64,000 nucleotides of DNA from Rhodospirillaceae bacterium (GTDB lineage: Bacteria > Pseudomonadota > Alphaproteobacteria > Rhodospirillales > Rhodospirillaceae), in NCBI GenBank assembly GCA_040219235.1, contig JAVJSV010000016.1, positions 1-64,000 of the forward strand, written 5' to 3'. A program made the position numbers and the translations under genes. A model generated the notes under the pieces. That model was not told the origin of the DNA, made no database searches, and was given only the letters and a program-made list of their open reading frames with translations. Positions 18,616 through 27,126 of the stretch are shown one piece after another (within the stretch, counting starts at the first letter, position 1; each line of letters begins with the position of its first letter).

Positions 18616-19710
18616 CTATTGGGGTTTGTCACAGACCCGGCCATGGCGGGCGATGTCTTCTAGGGCGTCGTAGCGCAATGTGAATCCTGCGTCTGAGATA
18701 AGGCGTTCCACGTCGCAAGAGACGAACTCGCAGGAATAGGGTTCACCGTTATCAGCAGCATCCATGTAACGCATGAAGCCCGAAAATCTGCCGTCGTCTG
18801 CGGCTTCGCTTGGGAAGTCCCACAGTACAAAGGTGCCGCCGGGACGTAAGACACGGAACGCCTCAGACAGCGTGCGTTTGATAATCGGCAGCGGCAGCTC
18901 ATGGAACAGCAGATGCGCTGTGATCAGATCAAAGCTATTGTCTTTAAACTCGATGTTCTCACAGGCCATCTGGGCAAAGTGCACATCCAGGTTCTGCTGT
19001 GCAGCCCGGTAATGTGCGTAACGCACCATCGGCGCACCAATATCCGTGCCCCAGACTTCAGCGTCAGGGAATCTGTTCTTGAGGGCGCAGGTGAACTGGC
19101 CGATGGCGCATCCAATATCCATGATGCGTTCAACTTTTTCATCTTTGGGAATGGACGTCTTGCCCGCCATTTTCGCATGGAGGGCATCACCATCGTTGAC
19201 GCCCCCAAAGAACACCTTGGTCCCGTAGTCATAGTGCAAACCACACAGGGGGTCTTCGACGTAGCCGCCGGGCTGAATATGGATGTCGACCGTGGCGTAT
19301 TCTGGATACTGAAAGTCTGGATCCCATTTGACTGATCCGGGGCCTTCGCTGTCCGACACCTCAAGCATATGGAGAAAGTCGTCTTGCCGTTGACCGTAGG
19401 AGTCCGTGATGGTTTGCCAATAGGCTTCTTGCAGACTGCGTTTGACCCGGAGCCAGGTGGCAACTTCGGGCACGCCGGTCATCAGGGTGCGCATATCATC
19501 GACTTTATTTGGCCAAAGGTTTTCAGTTAGGCCAGCCTCCTTAAGGGCTTTGGCGCTCATGTCTTCCACACGTTTGTGTTGTCCATGCATGAGCCCGTTC
19601 CGCATGTCTGAAATGTAGTCGAGCAAAGCTTCATCAGAGCGGGACGACAAAGCAGGGGTGCGGCCGCGCGTGCCGCGATTTGTAAGGTTATGACCAAGCA
19701 TGGACTGCAT
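18616..19710 (-). CDS. Class I SAM-dependent methyltransferase (paralogue B)
   Basis: A 364-residue protein when started at M-Q-S-M-L-G, which is preceded by CAGGAGG six bases upstream and aligns with the start of paralogue A; the open frame extends 35 codons further but without support. Motif I is I-M-D-I-G-C-A-I-G-Q, followed by W-G-T-D-I-G-A-P-M-V-R-Y and F-R-V-L-R-P-G-G-T-F-V-L-W-D-F. Like its paralogue it has a long N-terminal region, with Q-P-G-G-Y-V and F-F-G-G-x-N-x-G-D-A-x-H conserved in both. It is the first gene of the presumed minus-strand operon methyltransferase B, small protein, methyltransferase A, exported reductase. Confidence 0.88.
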   Translation of the reverse strand: MQSMLGHNLTNRGTRGRTPALSSRSDEALLDYISDMRNGLMHGQHKRVEDMSAKALKEAGLTENLWPNKVDDMRTLMTGVPEVATWLRVKRSLQEAYWQTITDSYGQRQDDFLHMLEVSDSEGPGSVKWDPDFQYPEYATVDIHIQPGGYVEDPLCGLHYDYGTKVFFGGVNDGDALHAKMAGKTSIPKDEKVERIMDIGCAIGQFTCALKNRFPDAEVWGTDIGAPMVRYAHYRAAQQNLDVHFAQMACENIEFKDNSFDLITAHLLFHELPLPIIKRTLSEAFRVLRPGGTFVLWDFPSEAADDGRFSGFMRYMDAADNGEPYSCEFVSCDVERLISDAGFTLRYDALEDIARHGRVCDKPQ

Positions 19711-19919
19711 ACAACCTCCTGAAAGGGTCTGACCTAAAAGGGCGCCACCATAGCCGCCCCAAAGTTGCGATGCAGTCTGAGGGGGTTTGTGTGGTCTGTC
19801 CGTGATATATGTCAAATACGATCTCCGCTATGCGGACAGCATTATACCTGTTTATGATTTGGGGACTGCAATTCGACCTGATGTCATTCAACCCAATGTC
19901 CCTCAACCCAAGGTGCACA

Positions 19920-21188
19920 ATGTTCAAGATATCTCTTACACGCTCTCTTCAGCGGCGGTCCGTCATCGTTATGACAGCGCTTCTGGTAGCGGGGTGTTCA
20001 GGCGCGTCCGTCAACCAAAGCCTGGAACAACGTGCAGCACGACTCCATGACGAGATTATTGTCATAGACAGTGAAATCGATGTGCGTTTTGATCTATATG
20101 CCGATCCGTCCAAGGATCCGGCCCTAGATCAAGACTGGCAATTCACACTCCCAAAGATGGAACGCGGTGGCATGGATGCCGCTGTTTTTGTCGTCTATGT
20201 CCCTCAGGAATTGCGCACGCCCGAGGGTTACGCCAAAAGCTTTGAAGGCGGTCGTAAAAAGCTCGCGGCGATTCAACGTATGGCCGCAGAAAACCCCGAC
20301 CGCGTGGAAATTGCCAAAACGGCAGAGGATGTTGAGCGGATTGTCGCCGCGGGCAAGCGCGCCGCGATGATCGGGATTGTTAACGCCAGCGTGCTCGGGC
20401 CAAACCTGGAAGAACTTGATCTCTATGATGACGCTGGCGTGGTTTACATCGGCTTCACCCATGTGGGACATAATCAAATTTCAGACTCAGCGCGTCTCTC
20501 TGCGCCCAATGGCGATGGCCCGATAGAACATGGCGGATTGTCCGCCCTTGGAGTCGACCTCATCGCTGAAATGAATCGCCGTGGGATTTTGGTGGATGTT
20601 AGCCAAATCAGTGCGGACGCGCTGTTGCAAGCGGCAGCGGTCTCTCAAGCCCCCATCATCGCCAGTCATTCGTCTGTTTATGGTTTGGTGCCGACAGCCC
20701 GCAACATCACCGATGCGGGGCTACAGGCCATCACGGATACGGGTGGGGTGATTCAGATTGTCGCCTTCCGGAGTTTCATCCTCGATACCTATGATGATCT
20801 TCAAGCCGGGATTGCGGTTGTGCGGGAACGGTATGGTCTGACACCAGAGATGACCGCGGCAGATCTGCCATCAGATCAAATTGGCACGTTTCTCAAGGAC
20901 TATGGCAGTGTCGTTTTGTCACTTCCGATGCCCACGGTCAGCCAGTACGTCGATCATATTGATTATGCGGTCAAATTCATGGGCATCGACCATGTTGGCA
21001 TTTCGTCTGACTTTGAACATGGTGGCGGTATAGACGGTTGGAATGACGTCAGTGAAGTGGGTAACGTCACGTTGGAGTTGGTGCGACGGGGATATAGCGA
21101 CGAAGATATTAAAAAGATTATGGGCAGTAACTTTTTACGTGTGATGCGCGAAGCAGAAGAAATCGCCGCTCGTCTTTCACCTCAGTAA
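19920..21188 (+). CDS. M19 dipeptidase-fold lipoprotein with altered metal ligands
   Basis: A 422-residue protein started at M-F-K-I-S-L, which has AAGGTG upstream and gives a clean lipoprotein signal (V-A-G-C, C26). The body follows the membrane dipeptidase (M19) family: L-P-K-M-x-x-G-G-M-D-A-A, G-F-T-H-V-G-H-N, A-S-H-S-S and A-R-N-I-T-D. Several residues that bind the two zinc ions in the family are changed: the usual H-x-D is E52-I-D54, the bridging glutamate of G-I-E-x-G is V154, and the histidine of V-D-V-S-H is Q229. D54, H250 and R261 remain. It is therefore unlikely to be a standard dinuclear zinc dipeptidase; it may be a binding protein or a changed enzyme. It is divergent from methyltransferase B. 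Confidence 0.85.
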   Translation: MFKISLTRSLQRRSVIVMTALLVAGCSGASVNQSLEQRAARLHDEIIVIDSEIDVRFDLYADPSKDPALDQDWQFTLPKMERGGMDAAVFVVYVPQELRTPEGYAKSFEGGRKKLAAIQRMAAENPDRVEIAKTAEDVERIVAAGKRAAMIGIVNASVLGPNLEELDLYDDAGVVYIGFTHVGHNQISDSARLSAPNGDGPIEHGGLSALGVDLIAEMNRRGILVDVSQISADALLQAAAVSQAPIIASHSSVYGLVPTARNITDAGLQAITDTGGVIQIVAFRSFILDTYDDLQAGIAVVRERYGLTPEMTAADLPSDQIGTFLKDYGSVVLSLPMPTVSQYVDHIDYAVKFMGIDHVGISSDFEHGGGIDGWNDVSEVGNVTLELVRRGYSDEDIKKIMGSNFLRVMREAEEIAARLSPQ

Positions 21189-21204
21189 GCGAACGGAGTC
21201 TTCG

Positions 21205-21723
21205 CTATTCCGCGAGATTTAGCCGCTGCACGACACCACCGGCCATGAAATCGCGCCTGAAATACTGATCCCAAATGTTCGCATGCATCATGTTGACCTG
21301 CTTGTCGTGGGTGTCGATCAGTATGGCATTGCGAATGACCAGGCTTTCAAAGTTTTGGGGGAGGGTGACGTGTTGGCGGACAAATAGAGTGCCTGCGTTT
21401 AACTCCATTCCTTGCCAGTGTGTGTTGAGGGTCTCGCCCGCTGGAGTGCTTAAACTAAACCGCGCGTCGATATAGCTTTGAATCAACACTTCATTTGAGG
21501 GCGCGCCCTCGATCACCACAGCGTGCCCTTCAAGTTCGCTGAGGGCGATCTCGACATCCGCTTGATACAGCCGGTGTACAATTTCAAGAACACCGTTCGC
21601 GCGGTTATGCTCAAGCGTAAAAAAGGCAACCTCAAACCCGTCTGCAAGAACCGAAGGGATTTGACAGAAAAGAGCAATCGCAAAAACGCCTAGAAAACGC
21701 TTCCACGAACTCACATCTCTCAT
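21205..21723 (-). CDS. DUF6702-like periplasmic protein
   Basis: A 172-residue protein started at M-R-D-V-S-S, whose ATG overlaps the TGA of the upstream gene as ATGA, so the two are translationally coupled. Residues to about 28 form a Sec signal peptide (ends V-L-A). The mature part has V-A-F-F-T-L-E-H-N and L-E-I-V-H-R-L-Y-Q-A-D-V-E, a pattern I associate with DUF6702, small envelope proteins of unknown role. The coupling to the DUF3604 lipoprotein argues for a shared function. Confidence 0.7.
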   Translation of the reverse strand: MRDVSSWKRFLGVFAIALFCQIPSVLADGFEVAFFTLEHNRANGVLEIVHRLYQADVEIALSELEGHAVVIEGAPSNEVLIQSYIDARFSLSTPAGETLNTHWQGMELNAGTLFVRQHVTLPQNFESLVIRNAILIDTHDKQVNMMHANIWDQYFRRDFMAGGVVQRLNLAE

Positions 21724-23699
21724 TTTGCGGGGAGGTACCAAATGGGTGATGTCCAGGCTAATTCCTGAGTTGTCTTTGGCGCATCATTTTGACACTCCTG
21801 CGGGCGTTCGCTTTCTGGCAACGCAACGCATTGTGCCCAACTCCAGCGGAGCGTCGGCACTTCAACGGCTCTGAGATAGTAGTAAGATGGCTCACTGGGG
21901 TTGAACGTTTCATCTTCAAAAACAGTGCAGAGAGAGGGCGAACCGGTACCGCTCCATTCGCCTGTTTGTAAATCAATGTCACCGGTCTCGTTCTCTGCAC
22001 CTGCCACATCAAAAACTTTATAATGTGACTGTCCCTGACCATCGACCCAGCCTTTGATCACCTGCAGTTTCTGAAGGTGTGCCGACTCTGGGTCGCCCTC
22101 GGCACTGACCATAAAGGTGGGTTTGGCGTTGCCTGGGCGTTGCTCAAGGTCGCCGCCCATTGGCGTCCCGTTCGCATAGCCGTGTGCGGCTGGGTTGTCT
22201 TGGCTGCATGAGTCTGCAGAGAACGTCCAACCGCCAAATAATCTCGGTTTAATGCGGGTGCCGGTGGTCCCGAACACTTCGCGCCGTTGCAAGGATTCGA
22301 AAATAGCATCGCGACCGTTTTCAACAGCCCAAACCCCTGCTAACCCACCAGGATTCGCAGTCAGGCTGCGTGGCGAAGTATGAAAATTCATCAAGCGCTT
22401 TTGTAACTCTGTCTCCTCAACCAGGTGTCCAATCCAGGTCTGTTCGTCGGTATAGCCTGCTAATCCGATATGGGTGTCCGTCGAGGCGATCACACCAAAT
22501 TTATAGGAATTCAAACCAATCACGGCTTCGTCTTGAAGGCCGGTGAGCAGAACACTGCGATAAAACTCATTTTTTGAAACACACCCCAGGCTGATAAAGC
22601 CTCTTTGTCCCACTTCTCCCTCTTCGCAAAACTCAACAACTTTAACATCACCTCGAGGGTCAAGGCGTTCCCCGACCGATCGCGCTTGTTCGATGTTACA
22701 GAGCTCATCGGGTTCTCCTAAAATATCGGGTAACCCGTTAAAGCACTCAGAACTGCCTTTGTGCTGGAACACTTCCATAACCGGTTCCATGATATTGCGA
22801 AGTTGTGCCCTGGCGCGTGCGTCTGCTTGTGACTCAAAAGCCCCAGCATAAGACGGAAACATCTCGCCAGAGCTTATGTTGGAGTTATGAGGAATGGCCA
22901 GAACCTCACAGCCTGCAATGCCGTCTACGCATTGTGCGTTCAACTCAGCCCAAAGTTCATGATCTTTCGGTGTTTCAATGTAAGAAATCGCCCGCTCCGG
23001 CACCTGCTCATTGCGAAAGATAACATTGCGGTGGTAGTTGTTTGAATTCGGGGTGCCCGTGTGTTCATAGGCCACAAAGCTTGTAAATTCACAGGCTGAT
23101 GACCGGTCATAGGCGGCTTCTGCCATGTCTTGCGTAGCTTGCCAGAGCGAGATTGAAGCCTCGTCACAAGCGGTGCCGCCGGGACCGCAAATTTCCTCTA
23201 ACCGTTCTGGTTTTTGCGATATGACCATAGGAAAGAACGGAACCAATCCTCGCCCTTCTCCTTGCCGGAGCAACCAGCACGTTCTGGTGTCGTATACGTC
23301 ACTGGTCGGGTCAGAGCATAGGGCGAGTTCCCCAAAGAATTCTGAATGATCTGTAACGGCGGCAAAATCCAAGGGCCGTTTTAGTGTAAGCACACCTGTC
23401 GGCTTACCATCCTCGTTGTAAGGTGGCGTAGCTATGGGCCCCCCTTTTGCAAAGCGATACGCATCAGCGGGCGTTATCTCAGTGCCAAAGGGACGGGCAT
23501 CGTAGGAGAAGCCTGTGTGGATATGGAGGTCGCCAAAGTAAGCATTTCGATTGGCGTTACGGTCTTCGCATACCTGTCTCTGCTCGGTGTACCTTACTAA
23601 AGGTTCACTACCGGACTTAACCTCAGACACATCGTTGTGCGTCGCGCACCCAGAAACCATGAAAAGTAGAGCCAACGAGATTGCGCGTTTGAGAGGCAT
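21720..23699 (-). CDS. DUF3604 family lipoprotein
   Basis: A 659-residue envelope protein with lipobox V-S-G-C near residue 18. The mature start has Y-F-G-D-L-H-I-H-T-G-F-S-Y-D-A, and then D-F-A-A-V-T-D-H-S-E-F-F-G-E, a histidine/aspartate pattern like the metal site of PHP-type hydrolases and typical of DUF3604. Later A-I-P-H-N-S-N and S-T-D-T-H-I-G-L-A-G supply further likely metal ligands. The family is often annotated as hypothetical, and a hydrolase or esterase role is plausible only by fold. GGGAG precedes the ATG. It is the first gene of a two-gene unit with the DUF6702-like protein. Confidence 0.88.
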   Translation of the reverse strand: MPLKRAISLALLFMVSGCATHNDVSEVKSGSEPLVRYTEQRQVCEDRNANRNAYFGDLHIHTGFSYDARPFGTEITPADAYRFAKGGPIATPPYNEDGKPTGVLTLKRPLDFAAVTDHSEFFGELALCSDPTSDVYDTRTCWLLRQGEGRGLVPFFPMVISQKPERLEEICGPGGTACDEASISLWQATQDMAEAAYDRSSACEFTSFVAYEHTGTPNSNNYHRNVIFRNEQVPERAISYIETPKDHELWAELNAQCVDGIAGCEVLAIPHNSNISSGEMFPSYAGAFESQADARARAQLRNIMEPVMEVFQHKGSSECFNGLPDILGEPDELCNIEQARSVGERLDPRGDVKVVEFCEEGEVGQRGFISLGCVSKNEFYRSVLLTGLQDEAVIGLNSYKFGVIASTDTHIGLAGYTDEQTWIGHLVEETELQKRLMNFHTSPRSLTANPGGLAGVWAVENGRDAIFESLQRREVFGTTGTRIKPRLFGGWTFSADSCSQDNPAAHGYANGTPMGGDLEQRPGNAKPTFMVSAEGDPESAHLQKLQVIKGWVDGQGQSHYKVFDVAGAENETGDIDLQTGEWSGTGSPSLCTVFEDETFNPSEPSYYYLRAVEVPTLRWSWAQCVALPESERPQECQNDAPKTTQELAWTSPIWYLPAK

Positions 23700-23755
23700 A
23701 AGCTTTCTCCCCGATATAACGTAAAATTAGACGGACCGCTTGGCAGAGGACTGGA

Positions 23756-24448
23756 TCAGCGTGGCATTAAATAAAACTCGAAACGCGTACGACCTTGATA
23801 CCCTTGCGCGACATAAAGGTGCCCCATGGCTTCGATCGATCTGGCATGGCTTAAGGGGCCAAGATCCAGTGGTTCCAAGCCCATCGCTTCCACCAACGCG
23901 GCCACTTTTGCTTTCGCGGTTTCATTGTCACCGGCCAGAGGAATTGTGATTGGGCCGTCAGCGGCAGAGGGGTCCACCATGAACGCCCGTGTAAGGGTGT
24001 TAAACGCCTTCACCACATGCGCGTTTGGAGCCCAGGACTGAATCAATTCTGCCGCCGAGGGGTCTGCTGCGACCGACACGGATTTCTCAGCGCCAAAAGC
24101 CAGCGCATTGATTGGGTCAATAATAATTTTGCCGTCCAAGGAACCAAGATCGGCCACCACGTCTTTGGCTGGGGCCCAGGGAATAGCCAACACCACGATA
24201 TCCGCACCTTTAACGGCCTCAGCTTGTGTGGTGGCTGTGGCCCCGTTCCCTGTTGCACCAACAACCAACAGCACATCGGCGTCATTGGGGGTGCGAGAGC
24301 CGTACACAACCGTATGACCGGCGTCGGCAAATTGTGGTCCCAGGGCACTCCCGACGCCGCCGGTGCCAATAATAGCAATGGTATCCGCCACCGCGGGTGT
24401 GGCCATAAGTGTTGCGGCAATAAGGCCGAGGGTCAGTTTTTTCATCAT
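23756..24448 (-). CDS. Exported NADPH/F420-reductase-like protein (copy 2)
   Basis: A 230-residue protein started at M-M-K-K-L, just after AGGAC. A Sec signal peptide ends about A-T-P-A-V-A-D. The mature N terminus is a Rossmann loop I-I-G-T-G-G-V-G-S-A with Y-G-S-R about 20 residues later, the NADP-binding pattern of the F420/NADPH reductase family. V-V-L-A-I-P-W-A-P and H-V-V-K-A-F-N-T-L are shared with the other two copies. It lies 39 bases downstream of copy 3, so both are probably one transcript. No F420 biosynthesis gene is in the window, so the true cofactor partner is unknown. Confidence 0.84.
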   Translation of the reverse strand: MMKKLTLGLIAATLMATPAVADTIAIIGTGGVGSALGPQFADAGHTVVYGSRTPNDADVLLVVGATGNGATATTQAEAVKGADIVVLAIPWAPAKDVVADLGSLDGKIIIDPINALAFGAEKSVSVAADPSAAELIQSWAPNAHVVKAFNTLTRAFMVDPSAADGPITIPLAGDNETAKAKVAALVEAMGLEPLDLGPLSHARSIEAMGHLYVAQGYQGRTRFEFYLMPR

Positions 24449-24487
24449 CTGTCCTAATCTCATATCTGTCCGAGTTGCATAGAGGAA

Positions 24488-25303
24488 CTAATTGGCTGTG
24501 CGCACGCCGTCGCTGCGTTTGGGCGCTGTTCCTTTACGGAAGTAAAATTCAAAGGCTTCGTCCATGCGTCCCTGCACATAAGGCACAATGTAAATCATCG
24601 ACATCATTTCGAGCGCGCGTGCATGCCGCAGCGGTCCGACGTCGATGGTTTCAAAACCCATCGCCTGCACGATTTCGGTCACCCGCTGTTTGGCATCGGC
24701 GTGATCACTGACCAACGGCACGGTCACCGGGCCACCGGCAGCACTCGGGTCGGCGATGATATGAAATCCCACGGTGTTAAAGGCTTTCACCACTTTGGCT
24801 CCCGGCAACCACTCTTGAATTTTTTCACTGGCTGAACTGTCAGTGGCGGGTTCAAGCAAACCGCCTTCACCGGGCAATAAGGCGTTAGTGACGTCGATCA
24901 CGATCTTGCCGTCGAGCGTGCCGAGGTTGGTAATGACAGCTTCAGCGGGGGTCCAGGGAATGGCAATCAGCACAATGTCTGCTGCGGCTGCGGCATCAGC
25001 TTGGGTCATGGCTATGGCACCGTTGCCGGTTCTTTCAATCAGGGCCAGATTATCTTCTGCGGCGGGTGAGCGAGAGCCATAGATCACGGTATGGCCGATG
25101 CTTGCCAGCCGTGGGCCGATGGCCCCGCCCATGCGGCCCGTTCCAATAATCGCGATTGTCTCTTTATCTATGGTTTTTTCTGGGGACATGCTTTGTGCCT
25201 CCGCCTGCTGTGGAAGAAGACCACCAAAGGTCGTCAAGGTAGCTACCGCACTAAGACCGATAAGGCGGATGAACCAGCGCCGTAGAGTGTTTTTGTGACC
25301 CAT
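24488..25303 (-). CDS. Exported NADPH/F420-reductase-like protein (copy 3, Tat-like signal)
   Basis: A 271-residue protein whose N terminus, L-R-R-W-F-I-R followed by a hydrophobic stretch to about residue 36, resembles a twin-arginine signal rather than a plain Sec one. The mature part has [12 protein letters not shown] and Y-G-S-R, and shares W-x-P-A/[12 protein letters not shown] with copy 1 at 16265, its closest relative here. Both copies end with [17 protein letters not shown] precedes the ATG by eight bases. A Tat route would let the protein carry bound NADP(H) across the membrane. Confidence 0.84.
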   Translation of the reverse strand: MGHKNTLRRWFIRLIGLSAVATLTTFGGLLPQQAEAQSMSPEKTIDKETIAIIGTGRMGGAIGPRLASIGHTVIYGSRSPAAEDNLALIERTGNGAIAMTQADAAAAADIVLIAIPWTPAEAVITNLGTLDGKIVIDVTNALLPGEGGLLEPATDSSASEKIQEWLPGAKVVKAFNTVGFHIIADPSAAGGPVTVPLVSDHADAKQRVTEIVQAMGFETIDVGPLRHARALEMMSMIYIVPYVQGRMDEAFEFYFRKGTAPKRSDGVRTAN

Positions 25304-25407
25304 GATGTGCTCCCGAGGTGTATCGAACCTGCATCATATCGGTTGCTGCTGGTTCGTCTATCTCTTCCGGGCAGGCCCTGAAGCTCCGCCCTTAAACCGG
25401 GCAGGTA

Positions 25408-25920
25408 TTAAAGCGGGCAGATCAGCCGAATAGCCGTCGCCGTATGGCCGGGCAGGGGTTCCGGGCGGCGGCTTTCCTCAATCCACCCTTGCGCCACATA
25501 AAACGCCTGTGCCCCGTCATTGCCGTCTATGAGGTCGAGATAAAGGTGCGGAAGCTCTTTTTCTTTAAAGTAGAGCTTTACGCGATCCAGCAGCGCTGCG
25601 CCGATTCCCTGGCGTTGGTGCTGTGGATGGACGTAGCACGCCCAGATATAGCCGGTGGCATCAATCCCGAGAACGGCGGCAACCATAGCATTACATTCCG
25701 CCAACCAGAGTTCCTGGCTACGGCTGGCCACTAAGCCAGCGATGGAATGATCGGCTGAGAGGGCGGCCATGGTTTCAGTCGGCAGATATTCTGCGTTGGT
25801 TGAGGTCCATGCCTCAGCCACCAAGGCTGCCGCCGCAGTTAAGTCTTCAGGCCCGGCGCGGCGAATGGTCAGTTGTGAAGGGGGGGCTGCGGACACGTTG
25901 TGCGTCTCAATGATGAACAC
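25408..25920 (-). CDS. GNAT family N-acetyltransferase
   Basis: A 170-residue acetyltransferase of the GNAT fold. The acetyl-CoA binding motif is V-H-P-Q-H-Q-R-Q-G-I-G-A-A-L-L, and the C-terminal F-Y-V-A-Q-G-W is the usual F-Y-x-x-x-G-F/W. The N-terminal L-T-I-R-R-A-G-P-E-D is also typical. The substrate cannot be told from sequence. The open frame begins at a GTG without a good ribosome binding site; a GTG eight codons further in is an equally good start. Confidence 0.85.
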   Translation of the reverse strand: MFIIETHNVSAAPPSQLTIRRAGPEDLTAAAALVAEAWTSTNAEYLPTETMAALSADHSIAGLVASRSQELWLAECNAMVAAVLGIDATGYIWACYVHPQHQRQGIGAALLDRVKLYFKEKELPHLYLDLIDGNDGAQAFYVAQGWIEESRRPEPLPGHTATAIRLICPL

Positions 25921-25960
25921 TGTGGAAAACAGAGTTTATCTGCTGTTGTCATAAAAAGAC

Positions 25961-26014
25961 AAACGGGCAATGTGATTGCCCCAACACAAACAGGCAATGT
26001 GATTGCCCCAACAC
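25961..26014. repeat. Two 27-bp tandem hairpin repeats
   Basis: Two adjacent 27-base units differ at one base. Each has the inverted repeat GGCAAT-GTG-ATTGCC, so the region can fold as two small hairpins. It lies between the rpsU terminator and the GNAT gene. Confidence 0.75.
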
Positions 26015-26043
26015 AAACGGCGCAGCTTATATAAGCCGCGCCG
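26015..26043 (-). terminator. Terminator of rpsU
   Basis: On the minus strand CGGCGCGGCTTAT and ATAAGCTGCGCCG pair almost perfectly (one mismatch) and are followed by TTTGTGTT. It lies 56 bases after the rpsU stop codon. Confidence 0.65.
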
Positions 26044-26098
26044 GGTCATTTCATGTATCGAAAGCAATGCGTCGCGAACGCACTGGAACTTGAAAGAG

Positions 26099-26305
26099 CT
26101 AGAAGCCTTCGCGTTCGATGCGCTTACGCTCAAGCTTGCGGGCCCGGCGAACAGCTTCGGATTTCTCGCGAGCACGCTTTTCGGAAGGCTTTTCATAAGA
26201 CTTACGAAGCTTCATTTCGCGAAATACACCTTCACGTTGCATCTTCTTTTTCAGGGCTTTTAGCGCCTGATCGACATTATTATCGCGTACGACGACCTGA
26301 ACCAG
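26099..26305 (-). CDS. rpsU: 30S ribosomal protein S21, probable CTG start
   Basis: A 68-residue basic protein of the small ribosomal subunit. The frame reads [41 protein letters not shown] and [10 protein letters not shown], which is S21 throughout. Related alphaproteobacterial S21 proteins start M-V-Q-V; here the codon in the M position is CTG, with AAGGAG seven bases upstream at exactly the right distance. No ATG, GTG or TTG in frame fits. So either CTG is the real start or there is a base error at 26305. It has its own terminator. Confidence 0.93.
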   Translation of the reverse strand: MVQVVVRDNNVDQALKALKKKMQREGVFREMKLRKSYEKPSEKRAREKSEAVRRARKLERKRIEREGF

Positions 26306-26517
26306 GGTCCGTCTCCTTCATAAAAAAATGTTTGCTAGGGCTGGTCTAAATCGTGACCTCACCCAAGAAGGCGCGGTGTATATCATAGGGTTTGGGGCTT
26401 GTGAAGGGCTGTTTAGCAGGTAAATTGCCATTTGCCCCCGCCGTATGGGTCCCTATATTACGCTTAACCTACGCCAAGATATTCTTTCTATCATAATAAC
26501 TGAAGATAATTGCAGAT

Positions 26518-27126
26518 ATGGCCATTTTAGATGTAGCGCTCATGGGGCACCCCATCCTCAAAGGACGGTCGCAGGAAGTCGATAAATTTGATGATCCTGA
26601 ACTCCTTCATTTTATTGAGGATATGAAGGAAACCATGGTCCATGAGGGCGGGGTTGGGCTGGCGGCCCCCCAAGTATACGTGCCCTTGCGGATTGTCGTA
26701 TTTTTTGTGCCTGAAGAGCGCAACAACGGCACGGCGGTGCCGCTGACCGTGATGATCAATCCGGTGATAAAGCCGATGTCCGAAAACATGGAAGAGGGCT
26801 GGGAAGGCTGTTTGTCTGTGCCGACGCTCACGGGTGTGGTGCCGCGCTGGACCAGCATCAAATATTCCTATCAGGACCTTGATGGCTCGCTCCGGGAAAG
26901 AACCGCCGAGGGGTTTCATGCCCGTGTGGTTCAGCATGAATGTGATCATCTCGATGGTGTGCTGTATCCCATGCGGATGATTGATATGGCGACGTTGTCC
27001 TTTGTCCATGCTGAGAATGATGACGTTGAAGGGGAAGACGACGACGATGCAGATGAAGACGCTCTCAATGAAACGGGTGTAGCGGCAGAGGGCCATGATC
27101 AACCTGTCTCCGAGCCGGCGCTCTGA
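26518..27126 (+). CDS. def: Peptide deformylase with acidic C-terminal tail
   Basis: A 202-residue metalloenzyme that removes the formyl group from nascent proteins. The three family motifs are intact: G-V-G-L-A-A-P-Q at 45-52, E-G-C-L-S-V-P at 96-102 (metal ligand C98) and H-E-C-D-H at 140-144. The N terminus and loop (V-P-E-E-R-N-N-G-T-A) differ from the housekeeping E. coli type, so this may be a second deformylase. A tail of about 35 residues rich in aspartate and glutamate follows the domain. Its TGA overlaps the ATG of the COQ9-like gene (TGATG), so the two are coupled. Confidence 0.93.
   Translation: MAILDVALMGHPILKGRSQEVDKFDDPELLHFIEDMKETMVHEGGVGLAAPQVYVPLRIVVFFVPEERNNGTAVPLTVMINPVIKPMSENMEEGWEGCLSVPTLTGVVPRWTSIKYSYQDLDGSLRERTAEGFHARVVQHECDHLDGVLYPMRMIDMATLSFVHAENDDVEGEDDDDADEDALNETGVAAEGHDQPVSEPAL

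Noticed and set aside
25936-26196. Minus-strand frame repeating L-C-W-G-N-H-I-A
   Set aside because: It reads the 27-bp hairpin repeats and antisense of nothing conserved; the real gene there is rpsU in another frame.
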